A stretch of 64,000 nt of DNA. Origin: Nemertoderma westbladi (lineage: Eukaryota > Xenacoelomorpha > Nemertodermatida > Nemertodermatidae). How positions within the stretch are numbered: the stretch's first letter is position 1; the number at the start of each line of letters is the position of its first letter. The notes beneath the pieces were generated by a model. It was not told where the DNA came from and made no database searches. It saw nothing but the letters and a program-made list of their open reading frames with translations. The DNA lies in NCBI GenBank assembly GCA_032718475.1, contig JAUCBJ010005407.1, positions 1 through 64,000 on the forward strand, read 5' to 3'. A program made the translations under genes and the position numbers. This document shows positions 1-14,604 of the stretch, piece after piece.

Positions 1-65
1 CAGCGCCTGGGGGGGAACTGGCCAGCAAAGGCAAACGTATCAGTTATCCCACAAAAGCTTTTACA
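1..65. other. Non-repeat flank left of the 43-bp satellite
   Basis: These bases do not match the satellite that follows, except that the last few (acaaaata) resemble the end of a monomer. No coding signal is visible and the stretch is too short to identify. Confidence 0.6.
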
Positions 66-3000
66 AAATAGGTTACATTAACACCGGCCAGGAGTCACTT
101 TATAAATAAAATAGGTTACATTAACACCGGCCAGGAGTCACTTTATAAATAAAATAGGTTACATTAACACCGGCCAGGAGTCACTTTATAAATAAAATAG
201 GTTACATAACACCGGCCAGGAGTCAGTTTATAAATAAAATAGGTTACATTAACACCGGCCAGGAGTCACTTTATAAATAAAATAGGTACATTAACACCGG
301 CCAGGAGTCACTTTATAAATAAAATAGGTTACATAACACCGGCCAGGAGTCACTTTATAAATAAAATAGGTTACATTAACACCGGCCAGGAGTCACTTTA
401 TAAATAAAATAGGTTACATAACACCGGCCAGGAGTCACTTTATAAATAAAATAGGTTACATAACACCGGCCAGGAGTCACTTTATAAATAAAATAGGTTA
501 CATTAACACCGGCCAGGAGTCACTTTATAAATAAAATAGGTTACATTAACACCGGCCAGGAGTCACTTTATAAATAAAATACGTTACATTAACACCGGCC
601 AGGAGTCACTTTATAAATAAAATAGGTTACATTAACACCGGCCAGGAGTCACTTTATAAATAAAATAGGTTACATTAACACCGGCCAGGAGTCACTTTAT
701 AAATAAAATAGGTTACATTAACACCGGCCAGGAGTCACTTTATAAATAAAATAGGTTACATTAACACCGGCCAGGAGTCACTTTATAAATAAAATAGGTT
801 ACATTAACACCGGCCAGGAGTCACTTTATAAATAAAATAGGTTACATTAACACCGGCCAGGAGTCACTTTATAAATAAAATAGGTTACATTAACACCGGT
901 CAGGAGTCACTTTATAAATAAAATACGTTACATTAACACCGGCCAGGAGTCACTTTATAAATAAAATAGGTTACATAACACCGGCCAGGAGTCACTTTAT
1001 AAATAAAATAGGTTACATAACACCGGCCAGGAGTCACTTTATAAATAAAATAGGTTACATTAACACCGGCCAGGAGTCACTTTATAAATAAAATAGGTTA
1101 CATTAACACCGGCCAGGAGTCACTTTATAAATAAAATAGGTTACATTAACACCGGCCAGGAGTCACTTTATAAATAAAATAGGTTACATAACACCGGCCA
1201 GGAGTCACTTTATAAATAAAATAGGTTACATTAACACCGGCCAGGAGTCACTTTATAAATAAAATAGGTTACATAACACCGGCCAGGAGTCACTTTATAA
1301 ATAAAATAGGTTACATAACACCGGCCAGGAGTCACTTTATAAATAAAATAGGTTACATTAACACCGGCCAGGAGTCACTTTATAAATAAAATAGGTTACA
1401 TTAACACCGGCCAGGAGTCACTTTATAAATAAAATACGTTACATTAACACCGGCCAGGAGTCACTTTATAAATAAAATAGGTTACATTAACACCGGCCAG
1501 GAGTCACTTTATAAATAAAATAGGTTACATTAACACCGACCAGGAGTCACTTTATAAATAAAATACATTACATTAACACCGGCCAGGAGTCACTTTATAA
1601 ATAAAATACGTTACATTAACACCGGCCAGGAGTCACTTTATAATTAAAATAGGTTACATTAACACCGGCCAGGAGTCACTTTATAAATAAAATAGATTAA
1701 CATTAACACCGGCCAGGAGTCACTTTATAAATAAAATAGGTTACATTAACACCGGCCAGGAGTCACTTTATAAATAAAATACGTTACATTAACACCGGCC
1801 AGGAGTCACTTTATAAATAAAATAGGTTACATTAACACCGGCCAGGAGTCACTTTATAAATAAAATACGTTACATTAACACCGGCCAGGAGTCACTTTAT
1901 AAATAAAATAGGTTACATTAACACCGGCCAGGAGTCACTTTATAAATAAAATAGGTTACATTAACACCGGCCAGGAGTCACTTTATAAATAAAATAGGTT
2001 ACATTAACACCGACCAGGAGTCACTTTATAAATAAAATAGGTTACATAACACCGGCCAGGAGTCACTTTATAAATAAAATAGGTTACATTAATACCGGCC
2101 AGGAGTCACTTTATAAATAAAATAAGTTACATTAACACCGGCCAGGAGTCACTTTATAAATAAAATAGGTTACATTAACACCGGCCAGGAGTCACTTTAT
2201 AAATAAAATAGGTTACATTAATACCGGCCAGGAGTCACTTTATAAATAAAATAAGTTACATTAACACCGGCCAGGAGTCACTTTATAAATAAAATAGGTT
2301 ACATTAACACCGGCCAGGAGTCACTTTATAAATAAAATAGGTTACATTAACACCGACCAGGAGTCACTTTATAAATAAAATACATTACATTAACACCGGC
2401 CAGGAGTCACTTTATAAATAAAATACGTTACATTAACACCGGCCAGGAGTCACTTTATAAATAAAATACGTTACATTAACACCGGCCAGGAGTCACTTTA
2501 TAATTAAAATAGGTTACATTAACACCGGCCAGGAGTCACTTTATAAATAAAATAGATTAACATTAACACCGGCCAGGAGTCACTTTATAAATAAAATAGG
2601 TTACATTAACACCGGCCAGGAGTCACTTTATAAATAAAATACGTTACATTAACACCGGCCAGGAGTCACTTTATAAATAAAATAGGTTACATTAACACCG
2701 GCCAGGAGTCACTTTATAAATAAAATACGTTACATTAACACCGGCCAGGAGTCACTTTATAAATAAAATAGGTTACATTAACACCGGCCAGGAGTCACTT
2801 TATAAATAAAATAGGTTACATTAACACCGGCCAGGAGTCACTTTATAAATAAAATAGGTTACATTAACACCGGCCAGGAGTCACTTTATAAATAAAATAG
2901 GTTACATTAACACCGGCCAGGAGTCACTTTATAAATAAAATAGGTTACATTAACACCGGCCAGGAGTCACTTTATAAATAAAATACGTTACATTAACACC

Positions 3001-6000
3001 GGCCAGGAGTCACTTTATAAATAAAATAGGTTACATTAACACCGGCCAGGAGTCACTTTATAAATAAAATAGGTTACATTAACACCGGCCAGGAGTCACT
3101 TTATAAATAAAATAGGTTACATTAACACCGGCCAGGAGTCACTTTATAAATAAAATAGGTTACATTAACACCGGCCAGGAGTCACTTTATAAATAAAATA
3201 GGTTACATTAATACCGGCCAGGAGTCACTTTATAAATAAAATACGTTACATTAACACCGGCCAGGAGTCACTTTATAAATAAAATAGGTTACATTAACAC
3301 CGGCCAGGAGTCACTTTATAAATAAAATAGGTTACATTAACACCGGCCAGGAGTCACTTTATAAATAAAATAGGTTACATTAACACCGGCCAGGAGTCAC
3401 TTTATAAATAAAATAGGTTACATTAACACCGGCCAGGAGTCACTTTATAAATAAAATAGGTTACATTAATACCGGCCAGGAGTCACTTTATAAATAAAAT
3501 AAGTTACATTAACACCGGCCAGGAGTCACTTTATAAATAAAATAGGTTACATTAACACCGGCCAGGAGTCACTTTATAAATAAAATAGGTTACATTAACA
3601 CCGGCCAGGAGTCACTTTATAAATAAAATAGGTTACATTAATACCGGCCAGGAGTCACTTTATAAATAAAATAAGTTACATTAACACCGGCCAGGAGTCA
3701 CTTTATAAATAAAATAGGTTACATTAACACCGGCCAGGAGTCACTTTATAAATAAAATAGGTTACATTAACACCGACCAGGAGTCACTTTATAAATAAAA
3801 TACATTACATTAACACCGGCCAGGAGTCACTTTATAAATAAAATACGTTACATTAACACCGGCCAGGAGTCACTTTATAAATAAAATACGTTACATTAAC
3901 ACCGGCCAGGAGTCACTTTATAATTAAAATAGGTTACATTAACACCGGCCAGGAGTCACTTTATAAATAAAATAGATTAACATTAACACCGGCCAGGAGT
4001 CACTTTATAAATAAAATAGGTTACATTAACACCGGCCAGGAGTCACTTTATAAATAAAATACGTTACATTAACACCGGCCAGGAGTCACTTTATAAATAA
4101 AATAGGTTACATTAACACCGGCCAGGAGTCACTTTATAAATAAAATACGTTACATTAACACCGGCCAGGAGTCACTTTATAAATAAAATAGGTTACATTA
4201 ACACCGGCCAGGAGTCACTTTATAAATAAAATAGGTTACATTAACACCGGCCAGGAGTCACTTTATAAATAAAATACGTTACATTAACACCGGCCAGGAG
4301 TCACTTTATAAATAAAATAGGTTACATTAACACCGGCCAGGAGTCACTTTATAAATAAAATAGGTTACATTAATACCGGCCAGGAGTCACTTTATAAATA
4401 AAATAAGTTACATAACACCGGCCAGGAGTCACTTTATAAATAAAATAGGTTACATTAATACCGGCCAGGAGTCACTTTATAAATAAAATAAGTTACATTA
4501 ACACCGGCCAGGAGTCACTTTATAAATAAAATAGGTTACATTAACACCGGCCAGGAGTCACTTTATAAATAAAATAGGTTACATTAACACCGGCCAGGAG
4601 TCACTTTATAAATAAAATAGGTTACATTAATACCGGCCAGGAGTCACTTTATAAATAAAATAAGTTACATTAACACCGGCCAGGAGTCACTTTATAAATA
4701 AAATAGGTTACATTAACACCGGCCAGGAGTCACTTTATAAATAAAATAGGTTACATTAACAGCGACCAGGAGTCACTTTATAAATAAAATACATTACATT
4801 AACACCGGCCAGGAGTCACTTTATAAATAAAATACGTTACATTAACACCGGCCAGGAGTCACTTTATAAATAAAATACGTTACATTAACACCGGCCAGGA
4901 GTCACTTTATAATTAAAATAGGTTACATTAACACCGGCCAGGAGTCACTTTATAAATAAAATAGATTAACATTAACACCGGCCAGGAGTCACTTTATAAA
5001 TAAAATAGGTTACATTAACACCGGCCAGGAGTCACTTTATAAATAAAATACGTTACATTAACACCGGCCAGGAGTCACTTTATAAATAAAATAGGTTACA
5101 TTAACACCGGCCAGGAGTCACTTTATAAATAAAATACGTTACATTAACACCGGCCAGGAGTCACTTTATAAATAAAATAGGTTACATTAACACCGGCCAG
5201 GAGTCACTTTATAAATAAAATAGGTTACATTAACACCGGCCAGGAGTCACTTTATAAATAAAATACGTTACATTAATACCGGCCAGGAGTCACTTTATAA
5301 ATAAAATAAGTTACATTAACACCGGCCAGGAGTCACTTTATAAATAAAATAGGTTACATAACACCGGCCAGGAGTCACTTTATAAATAAAATAGGTTACA
5401 TTAACAGCGACCAGGAGTCACTTTATAAATAAAATACATTACATTAACACCGGCCAGGAGTCACTTTATAAATAAAATACGTTACATTAACACCGGCCAG
5501 GAGTCACTTTATAAATAAAATAGGTTACATTAACACCGGCCAGGAGTCACTTTATAAATAAAATAGGTTACATTAACACCGGCCAGGAGTCACTTTATAA
5601 ATAAAATAGGTTACATTAATACCGGCCAGGAGTCACTTTATAAATAAAATACGTTACATTAACACCGGCCAGGAGTCACTTTATAAATAAAATAGGTTAC
5701 ATTAACACCGGCCAGGAGTCACTTTATAAATAAAATAGGTTACATTAACACCGGCCAGGAGTCACTTTATAAATAAAATAGGTTACATTAACACCGGCCA
5801 GGAGTCACTTTATAAATAAAATAGGTTACATAACACCGGCCAGGAGTCACTTTATAAATAAAATAGGTTACATTAACACCGGCCAGGAGTCACTTTATAA
5901 ATAAAATAGGTTACATTAACAGCGACCAGGAGTCACTTTATAAATAAAATACATTACATTAACACCGGCCAGGAGTCACTTTATAAATAAAATACGTTAC

Positions 6001-9000
6001 ATTAACACCGGCCAGGAGTCACTTTATAAATAAAATACGTTACATTAACACCGGCCAGGAGTCACTTTATAATTAAAATAGGTTACATTAACACCGGCCA
6101 GGAGTCACTTTATAAATAAAATAGATTACATTAACACCGGCCAGGAGTCACTTTATAAATAAAATAGGTTACATTAACACCGGCCAGGAGTCACTTTATA
6201 AATAAAATACGTTACATTAACACCGGCCAGGAGTCACTTTATAAATAAAATAGGTTACATTAACACCGGCCAGGAGTCACTTTATAAATAAAATACGTTA
6301 CATTAACACCGGCCAGGAGTCACTTTATAAATAAAATAGGTTACATTAACACCGGCCAGGAGTCACTTTATAAATAAAATAGGTTACATTAACACCGGCC
6401 AGGAGTCACTTTATAAATAAAATACGTTACATTAACACCGGCCAGGAGTCACTTTATAAATAAAATAGGTTACATTAACACCGGCCAGGAGTCACTTTAT
6501 AAATAAAATACGTTACATTAACACCGGCCAGGAGTCACTTTATAAATAAAATAGGTTACATTAACACCGGCCAGGAGTCACTTTATAAATAAAATAGGTT
6601 ACATTAACACCGGCCAGGAGTCACTTTATAAATAAAATAGGTTACATTAACACCGGCCAGGAGTCACTTTATAAATAAAATAGGTTACATTAACACCGGC
6701 CAGGAGTCACTTTATAAATAAAATACGTTACATTAACACCGGCCAGGAGTCACTTTATAAATAAAATAGGTTACATTAACACCGGCCAGGAGTCACTTTA
6801 TAAATAAAATAGGTTACATTAACACCGGCCAGGAGTCACTTTATAAATAAAATAGGTTACATTAACACCGGCCAGGAGTCACTTTATAAATAAAATAGGT
6901 TACATTAACACCGGCCAGGAGTCACTTTATAAATAAAATAGGTTACATTAACACCGGCCAGGAGTCACTTTATAAATAAAATACGTTACATTAACACCGG
7001 CCAGGAGTCACTTTATAAATAAAATAGGTTACATTAACACCGGCCAGGAGTCACTTTATAAATAAAATAGGTTACATTAACACCGGCCAGGAGTCACTTT
7101 ATAAATAAAATAGGTTACATTAACACCGGCCAGGAGTCACTTTATAAATAAAATAGGTTACATTAACACCGGCCAGGAGTCACTTTATAAATAAAATAGG
7201 TTACATTAACACCGGCCAGGAGTCACTTTATAAATAAAATAGGTTACATTAACACCGGCCAGGAGTCACTTTATAAATAAAATAGGTTACATTAACACCG
7301 GCCAGGAGTCACTTTATAAATAAAATAGGTTACATTAACACCGGCCAGGAGTCACTTTATAAATAAAATACGTTACATTAACACCGGCCAGGAGTCACTT
7401 TATAAATAAAATAGGTTACATTAACACCGGCCAGGAGTCACTTTATAAATAAAATACGTTACATTAACACCGGCCAGGAGTCACTTTATAAATAAAATAG
7501 GTTACATTAACACCGGCCAGGAGTCACTTTATAAATAAAATAGGTTACATTAACACCGGCCAGGAGTCACTTTATAAATAAAATAGGTTACATTAACACC
7601 GGCCAGGAGTCACTTTATAAATAAAATACGTTACATTAACACCGGCCAGGAGTCACTTTATAAATAAAATAGGTTACATTAACACCGGCCAGGAGTCACT
7701 TTATAAATAAAATACGTTACATTAACACCGGCCAGGAGTCACTTTATAAATAAAATAGGTTACATTAACACCGGCCAGGAGTCACTTTATAAATAAAATA
7801 GGTTACATTAACACCGGCCAGGAGTCACTTTATAAATAAAATACGTTACATTAACACCGGCCAGGAGTCACTTTATAAATAAAATAGGTTACATTAACAC
7901 CGGCCAGGAGTCACTTTATAAATAAAATAGGTTACATAACACCGGCCAGGAGTCACTTTATAAATAAAATAGGTTACATTAACACCGGCCAGGAGTCACT
8001 TTATAAATAAAATAGGTTACATTAACACCGGCCAGGAGTCACTTTATAAATAAAATAGGTTACATTAACACCGGCCAGGAGTCACTTTATAAATAAAATA
8101 CGTTACATTAACACCGGCCAGGAGTCACTTTATAAATAAAATAGGTTACATTAACACCGGCCAGGAGTCACTTTATAAATAAAATAGGTTACATTAACAC
8201 CGGCCAGGAGTCACTTTATAAATAAAATAGGTTACATTAACACCGGCCAGGAGTCACTTTATAAATAAAATAGGTTACATTAACACCGGCCAGGAGTCAC
8301 TTTATAAATAAAATAGGTTACATTAACACCGGCCAGGAGTCACTTTATAAATAAAATAGGTTACATTAACACCGGCCAGGAGTCACTTTATAAATAAAAT
8401 AGGTTACATTAACACCGGCCAGGAGTCACTTTATAAATAAAATAGGTTACATTAACACCGGCCAGGAGTCACTTTATAAATAAAATAGGTTACATTAACA
8501 CCGGCCAGGAGTCACTTTATAAATAAAATAGGTTACATTAACACCGGCCAGGAGTCACTTTATAAATAAAATACGTTACATTAACACCGGCCAGGAGTCA
8601 CTTTATAAATAAAATAGGTTACATTAACTACCGGCCAGGAGTCACTTTATAAATAAAATAGGTTACATTAACACCGGCCAGGAGTCACTTTATAAATAAA
8701 ATACGTTACATTAACACCGGCCAGGAGTCACTTTATAAATAAAATAGGTACATTAACTCCGGCCAGGAGTCACTTTATAAATAAAATAAGTACATTAACT
8801 CCGGCCAGGAGTCACTTTATAAATAAAATAGGTTACATTAACACCGGCCAGGAGTCACTTTATAAATAAAATAGGTTACATTAACACCGGCCAGGAGTCA
8901 CTTTATAAATAAAATAGGTTACATTAACACCGGCCAGGAGTCACTTTATAAATAAAATAGGTTACATTAACACCGGCCAGGAGTCACTTTATAAATAAAA

Positions 9001-12000
9001 TAGGTTACATTAACACCGGCCAGGAGTCACTTTATAAATAAAATACGTTACATTAACACCGGCCAGGAGTCACTTTATAAATAAAATAGGTTACATTAAC
9101 ACCGGCCAGGAGTCACTTTATAAATAAAATAGGTTACATTAACACCGGCCAGGAGTCACTTTATAAATAAAATAGGTTACATTAACACCGGCCAGGAGTC
9201 ACTTTATAAATAAAATAGGTTACATTAACACCGGCCAGGAGTCACTTTATAAATAAAATAGGTTACATTAACACCGGCCAGGAGTCACTTTATAAATAAA
9301 ATACGTTACATTAACACCGGCCAGGAGTCACTTTATAAATAAAATACGTTACATTAACACCGGCCAGGAGTCACTTTATAAATAAAATACGTTACATTAA
9401 CACCGGCCAGGAGTCACTTTATAAATAAAATAGGTTACATTAACACCGGCCAGGAGTCACTTTATAAATAAAATAGGTTACATTAACACCGGCCAGGAGT
9501 CACTTTATAAATAAAATAGGTTACATTAACACCGGCCAGGAGTCACTTTATAAATAAAATACGTTACATTAACACCGGCCAGGAGTCACTTTATAAATAA
9601 AATAGGTTACATTAACACCGGCCAGGAGTCACTTTATAAATAAAATAGGTTACATTAACACCGGCCAGGAGTCACTTTATAAATAAAATAGGTTACATTA
9701 ACACCGGCCAGGAGTCACTTTATAAATAAAATAGGTTACATTAACACCGGCCAGGAGTCACTTTATAAATAAAATACGTTACATTAACACCGGCCAGGAG
9801 TCACTTTATAAATAAAATAGGTTACATTAACACCGGCCAGGAGTCACTTTATAAATAAAATACGTTACATTAACACCGGCCAGGAGTCACTTTATAAATA
9901 AAATAGGTTACATTAACACCGGCCAGGAGTCACTTTATAAATAAAATAGGTTACATTAACACCGGCCAGGAGTCACTTTATAAATAAAATAGGTTACATT
10001 AACACCGGCCAGGAGTCACTTTATAAATAAAATAGGTTACATTAACACCGGCCAGGAGTCACTTTATAAATAAAATAGGTTACATTAACACCGGCCAGGA
10101 GTCACTTTATAAATAAAATAGGTTACATTAACACCGGCCAGGAGTCACTTTATAAATAAAATAGGTTACATTAACACCGGCCAGGAGTCACTTTATAAAT
10201 AAAATACGTACATTAACTCCGGCCAGGAGTCACTTTATAAATAAAATAGGTTACATTAACACCGGCCAGGAGTCACTTTATAAATAAAATAGGTTACATT
10301 AACACCGGCCAGGAGTCACTTTATAAATAAAATAGGTTACATTAACACCGGCCAGGAGTCACTTTATAAATAAAATAGGTTACATTAACACCGGCCAGGA
10401 GTCACTTTATAAATAAAATAGGTTACATTAACACCGGCCAGGAGTCACTTTATAAATAAAATAGGTTACATTAACACCGGCCAGGAGTCACTTTATAAAT
10501 AAAATAGGTTACATTAACACCGGCCAGGAGTCACTTTATAAATAAAATAGGTTACATTAACACCGGCCAGGAGTCACTTTATAAATAAAATAGGTTACAT
10601 TAACACCGGCCAGGAGTCACTTTATAAATAAAATAGGTTACATTAACACCGGCCAGGAGTCACTTTATAAATAAAATAGGTTACATTAACACCGGCCAGG
10701 AGTCACTTTATAAATAAAATAGGTTACATTAACACCGGCCAGGAGTCACTTTATAAATAAAATAGGTTACATTAACACCGGCCAGGAGTCACTTTATAAA
10801 TAAAATAGGTTACATTAACACCGGCCAGGAGTCACTTTATAAATAAAATAGGTTACATTAACACCGGCCAGGAGTCACTTTATAAATAAAATAGGTTACA
10901 TTAACACCGGCCAGGAGTCACTTTATAAATAAAATAGGTTACATTAACACCGGCCAGGAGTCACTTTATAAATAAAATAGGTTACATTAACACCGGCCAG
11001 GAGTCACTTTATAAATAAAATAGGTTACATTAACACCGGCCAGGAGTCACTTTATAAATAAAATAGGTTACATTAACACCGGCCAGGAGTCACTTTATAA
11101 ATAAAATAGGTTACATTAACACCGGCCAGGAGTCACTTTATAAATAAAATAGGTTACATTAACACCGGCCAGGAGTCACTTTATAAATAAAATACGTTAC
11201 ATTAACACCGGCCAGGAGTCACTTTATAAATAAAATACGTACATTAACACCGGCCAGGAGTCACTTTATAAATAAAATAGGTTACATTAACACCGGCCAG
11301 GAGTCACTTTATAAATAAAATACGTTACATTAACACCGGCCAGGAGTCACTTTATAAATAAAATAGGTTACATTAACACCGGCCAGGAGTCACTTTATAA
11401 ATAAAATAGGTTACATTAACACCGGCCAGGAGTCACTTTATAAATAAAATAGGTTACATTAACACCGGCCAGGAGTCACTTTATAAATAAAATAGGTTAC
11501 ATTAACACCGGCCAGGAGTCACTTTATAAATAAAATACGTTACATTAACACCGGCCAGGAGTCACTTTATAAATAAAATAGGTTACATTAACACCGGCCA
11601 GGAGTCACTTTATAAATAAAATAGGTTACATTAACACCGGCCAGGAGTCACTTTATAAATAAAATAGGTTACATTAACACCGGCCAGGAGTCACTTTATA
11701 AATAAAATAGGTTACATTAACACCGGCCAGGAGTCACTTTATAAATAAAATAGGTTACATTAACACCGGCCAGGAGTCACTTTATAAATAAAATAGGTTA
11801 CATTAACACCGGCCAGGAGTCACTTTATAAATAAAATAGGTTACATTAACACCGGCCAGGAGTCACTTTATAAATAAATTACGTACATTAACACCGGCCA
11901 GGAGTCACTTTATAAATAAAATAGGTTACATTAACACCGGCCAGGAGTCACTTTATAAATAAAATAGGTTACATTAACACCGGCCAGGAGTCACTTTATA

Positions 12001-14148
12001 AATAAAATAGGTTACATTAACACCGGCCAGGAGTCACTTTATAAATAAAATAGGTTACATTAACACCGGCCAGGAGTCACTTTATAAATAAAATAAGTTA
12101 CATTAACACCGGCCAGGAGTCACTTTATAAATAAATTACGTACATTAACTCCGGCCAGGAGTCACTTTATAAATAAAATGCGTTACATTAACACCGGCCA
12201 GGAGTCACTTTATAAATAAAATAGGTTACATTAACACCGGCCAGGAGACACTTTATAAATAAAATAGGTTACATTAACACCGGCCAGGAGTCACTTTATA
12301 AATAAAATAGGTTACATTAACACCGGCCAGGAGTCACTTTATAAATAAAATAGGTTACATTAACACCGGCCAGGAGTCACTTTATAAATAAAATACGTTA
12401 CATTAACACCGGCCAGGAGTCACTTTATAAATAAAATAGGTTACATTAACACCGGCCAGGAGACACTTTATAAATAAAATATGTTACATTAACACCGGCC
12501 AGGAGTCACTTTATAAATAAAATACGTTACATTAACACCGGCCAGGAGTCACTTTATAAATAAAATAGGTTACATTAACACCGGCCAGGAGTCACTTTAT
12601 AAATAAAATAGGTTACATTAACACCGGCCAGGAGTCACTTTATAAATAAAATACGTTACATTAACACCGGCCAGGAGTCACTTTATAAATAAAATAGGTT
12701 ACATTAACACCGGCCAGGAGTCACTTTATAAATAAAATAGGTTACATTAACACCGGCCAGGAGTCACTTTATAAATAAAATACGTTACATTAACACCGGC
12801 CAGGAGTCACTTTATAAATAAAATACGTTACATTAACACCGGCCAGGAGTCACTTTATAAATAAAATACGTTACATTAACACCGGCCAGGAGTCACTTTA
12901 TAAATAAAATACGTTACATTAACACCGGCCAGGAGTCACTTTATAAATAAAATACGTTACATTAACACCGGCCAGGAGTCACTTTATAAATAAAATAGGT
13001 TACATTAACACCGGCCAGGAGTCACTTTATAAATAAAATAGGTTACATTAACACCGGCCAGGAGACACTTTATAAATAAAATAGGTTACATTAACACCGG
13101 CCAGGAGTCACTTTATAAATAAAATAGGTTACATTAACACCGGCCAGGAGTCACTTTATAAATAAAATAGGTTACATTAACACCGGCCAGGAGTCACTTT
13201 ATAAATAAAATACGTTACATTAACACCGGCCAGGAGTCACTTTATAAATAAAATAGGTTACATTAACACCGGCCAGGAGTCACTTTATAAATAAAATAGG
13301 TTACATTAACACCGGCCAGGAGTCACTTTATAAATAAAATAGGTTACATTAACACCGGCCAGGAGTCACTTTATAAATAAAATACGTTACATTAACACCG
13401 GCCAGGAGTCACTTTATAAATAAAATACGTTACATTAACACCGGCCAGGAGTCACTTTATAAATAAAATAGGTTACATTAACACCGGCCAGGAGTCACTT
13501 TATAAATAAAATAGGTTACATTAACACCGGCCAGGAGTCACTTTACAAATAAAATAGGTTACATTAACACCGGCCAGGAGTCACTTTATAAATAAAATAC
13601 GTTACATTAACACCGGCCAGGAGTCACTTTATAAATAAAATACGTTACATTAACACCGGCCAGGAGTCACTTTATAAATAAAATACGTTACATTAACACC
13701 GGCCAGGAGTCACTTTATAAATAAAATAGGTTACATTAACACCGGCCAGGAGTCACTTTATAAATAAAATAGGTTACATTAACACCGGCCAGGAGTCACT
13801 TTATAAATAAAATAGGTTACATTAACACCGGCCAGGAGTCACTTTATAAATAAAATAGGTGACATTAACACCGGCCAGGAGTCACTTTATAAATAAAATA
13901 GGTTACATTAACACCGCCCAGGAGTCACTTTATAAATAAAATAGGTTACATTAACACCGGCCAGGAGTCACTTTATAAATAAAATAGGTTACATTAACAC
14001 CGGCCAGGAGACACTTTATAAATAAAATACGTTACATTAACACCGGCCAGGAGTCACTTTATAAATAAAATACGTTACATTAACACCGGCCAGGAGTCAC
14101 TTTATAAATAAAATAGGTGACATTAACACCGGCCATGAGTCACTTTAT
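66..14148. repeat. 43-bp tandem satellite array, about 327 units
   Basis: The monomer runs GGTTACATTAACACCGGCC, then AGGAGTCAC, then TTTATAAATAAAATA, giving 43 bp (for example GGTTAC at 71 and again at 114). Copies are mostly identical. Common variants are ACGTTAC, AAGTTAC and ACATTAC instead of AGGTTAC, CCGACC instead of CCGGCC, and a 42-bp form lacking one T (TTACATAACACC), which is concentrated in the first 1.3 kb. Every unit contains TATAAATA, a perfect TATA-box string, overlapping AATAAA. There are no reading frames of note. The array ends in a T run at 14147-14156. Long near-identical arrays are prone to assembly collapse, so the true copy number may differ. Confidence 0.97.
1499..6140. 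repeat. Higher-order cassette duplications inside the 43-bp satellite
   Basis: A run of variant monomers recurs in the same order: CCGACC, then TACATTAC, then TACGTTAC twice, then a unit with TAATTAAAAT, then one with TAGATTAACATT. The TACATT marker falls at 1564, 2381, 3801, 4790, 5435 and 5950. The gaps are 817, 1420, 989, 645 and 515 bp, equal to 19, 33, 23, 15 and 12 monomers within one base. The 5435 copy is shortened, and the last copy has TAGATTACATT without the extra A. The pattern shows repeated unequal exchange of multi-monomer blocks. Confidence 0.85.
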
Positions 14149-14258
14149 TTTTTTTTACCCCACTTGATATTTCACATAATGTTGCCTCTCATTTGTTTAC
14201 TATAACCGCATTTTGATTGTGGAATTGAATGAACCTTATTCGATATTATTACCATAAT
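14149..14258. other. Short A+T-rich spacer between satellite and LINE
   Basis: About 110 bases of unique-looking sequence that I cannot assign. It is the left flank of the LINE insertion site. I see no gene in it. Confidence 0.6.
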
Positions 14259-14271
14259 TATAGTAACATAT
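14259..14271. repeat. Left target-site duplication of the LINE
   Basis: TATAGTAACATAT is repeated exactly at 16596-16608, just after the (TAG)n tail of the LINE. LINE protein similarity begins at the next base. This is the expected product of target-primed insertion of a 5'-truncated copy. Confidence 0.88.
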
Positions 14272-14604
14272 AACAGAAATGGGTACTTACTTTTAGACCT
14301 AATGGAAGAATGTGAATTGATACCAACAAACAACACATTCGAAAAGAGTAAGGGGAAGCTATGGACCTTTCAATACCCTAATGGAACCAAAGCACAACTG
14401 GATTACATCCTCATAAACAAAAAGTGGAGAAACAGCATGATCAACTGCGAGGCATACAGCTCGTTCAACCAAATTGGTTCGGACCACAGAATTGTGACTG
14501 CAGAGATCAGACTCAGTTTGAGAGCCAGCAAACCCAGGACAAGCAAGCAAATCAAATATGACTGGGAAAAACTCAGAACTGACATTGCTGTGAAGGATGC
14601 TTAA
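14272..14604 (+). pseudogene. LINE endonuclease domain, C-terminal fragment
   Basis: The frame is open from the insertion edge; the first ATG at 14302 is probably only an internal Met, since codons before it (reading NRNGYLLLDL) continue the similarity. Visible endonuclease signatures are LDYILI, carrying an active-site Asp, and GSDHRIV with the catalytic His of the SDH motif near residue 60 from the Met. This enzyme nicks target DNA to prime reverse transcription. The frame ends at TAA 14602-14604, but the same frame continues with VEVQNRFEAL immediately after, so this is a premature stop and not the natural end. Confidence 0.88.

Noticed and set aside
66-14148. CRISPR-like regular repeats
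   Set aside because: Units follow each other without unique spacers and the window is eukaryotic; this is a satellite.
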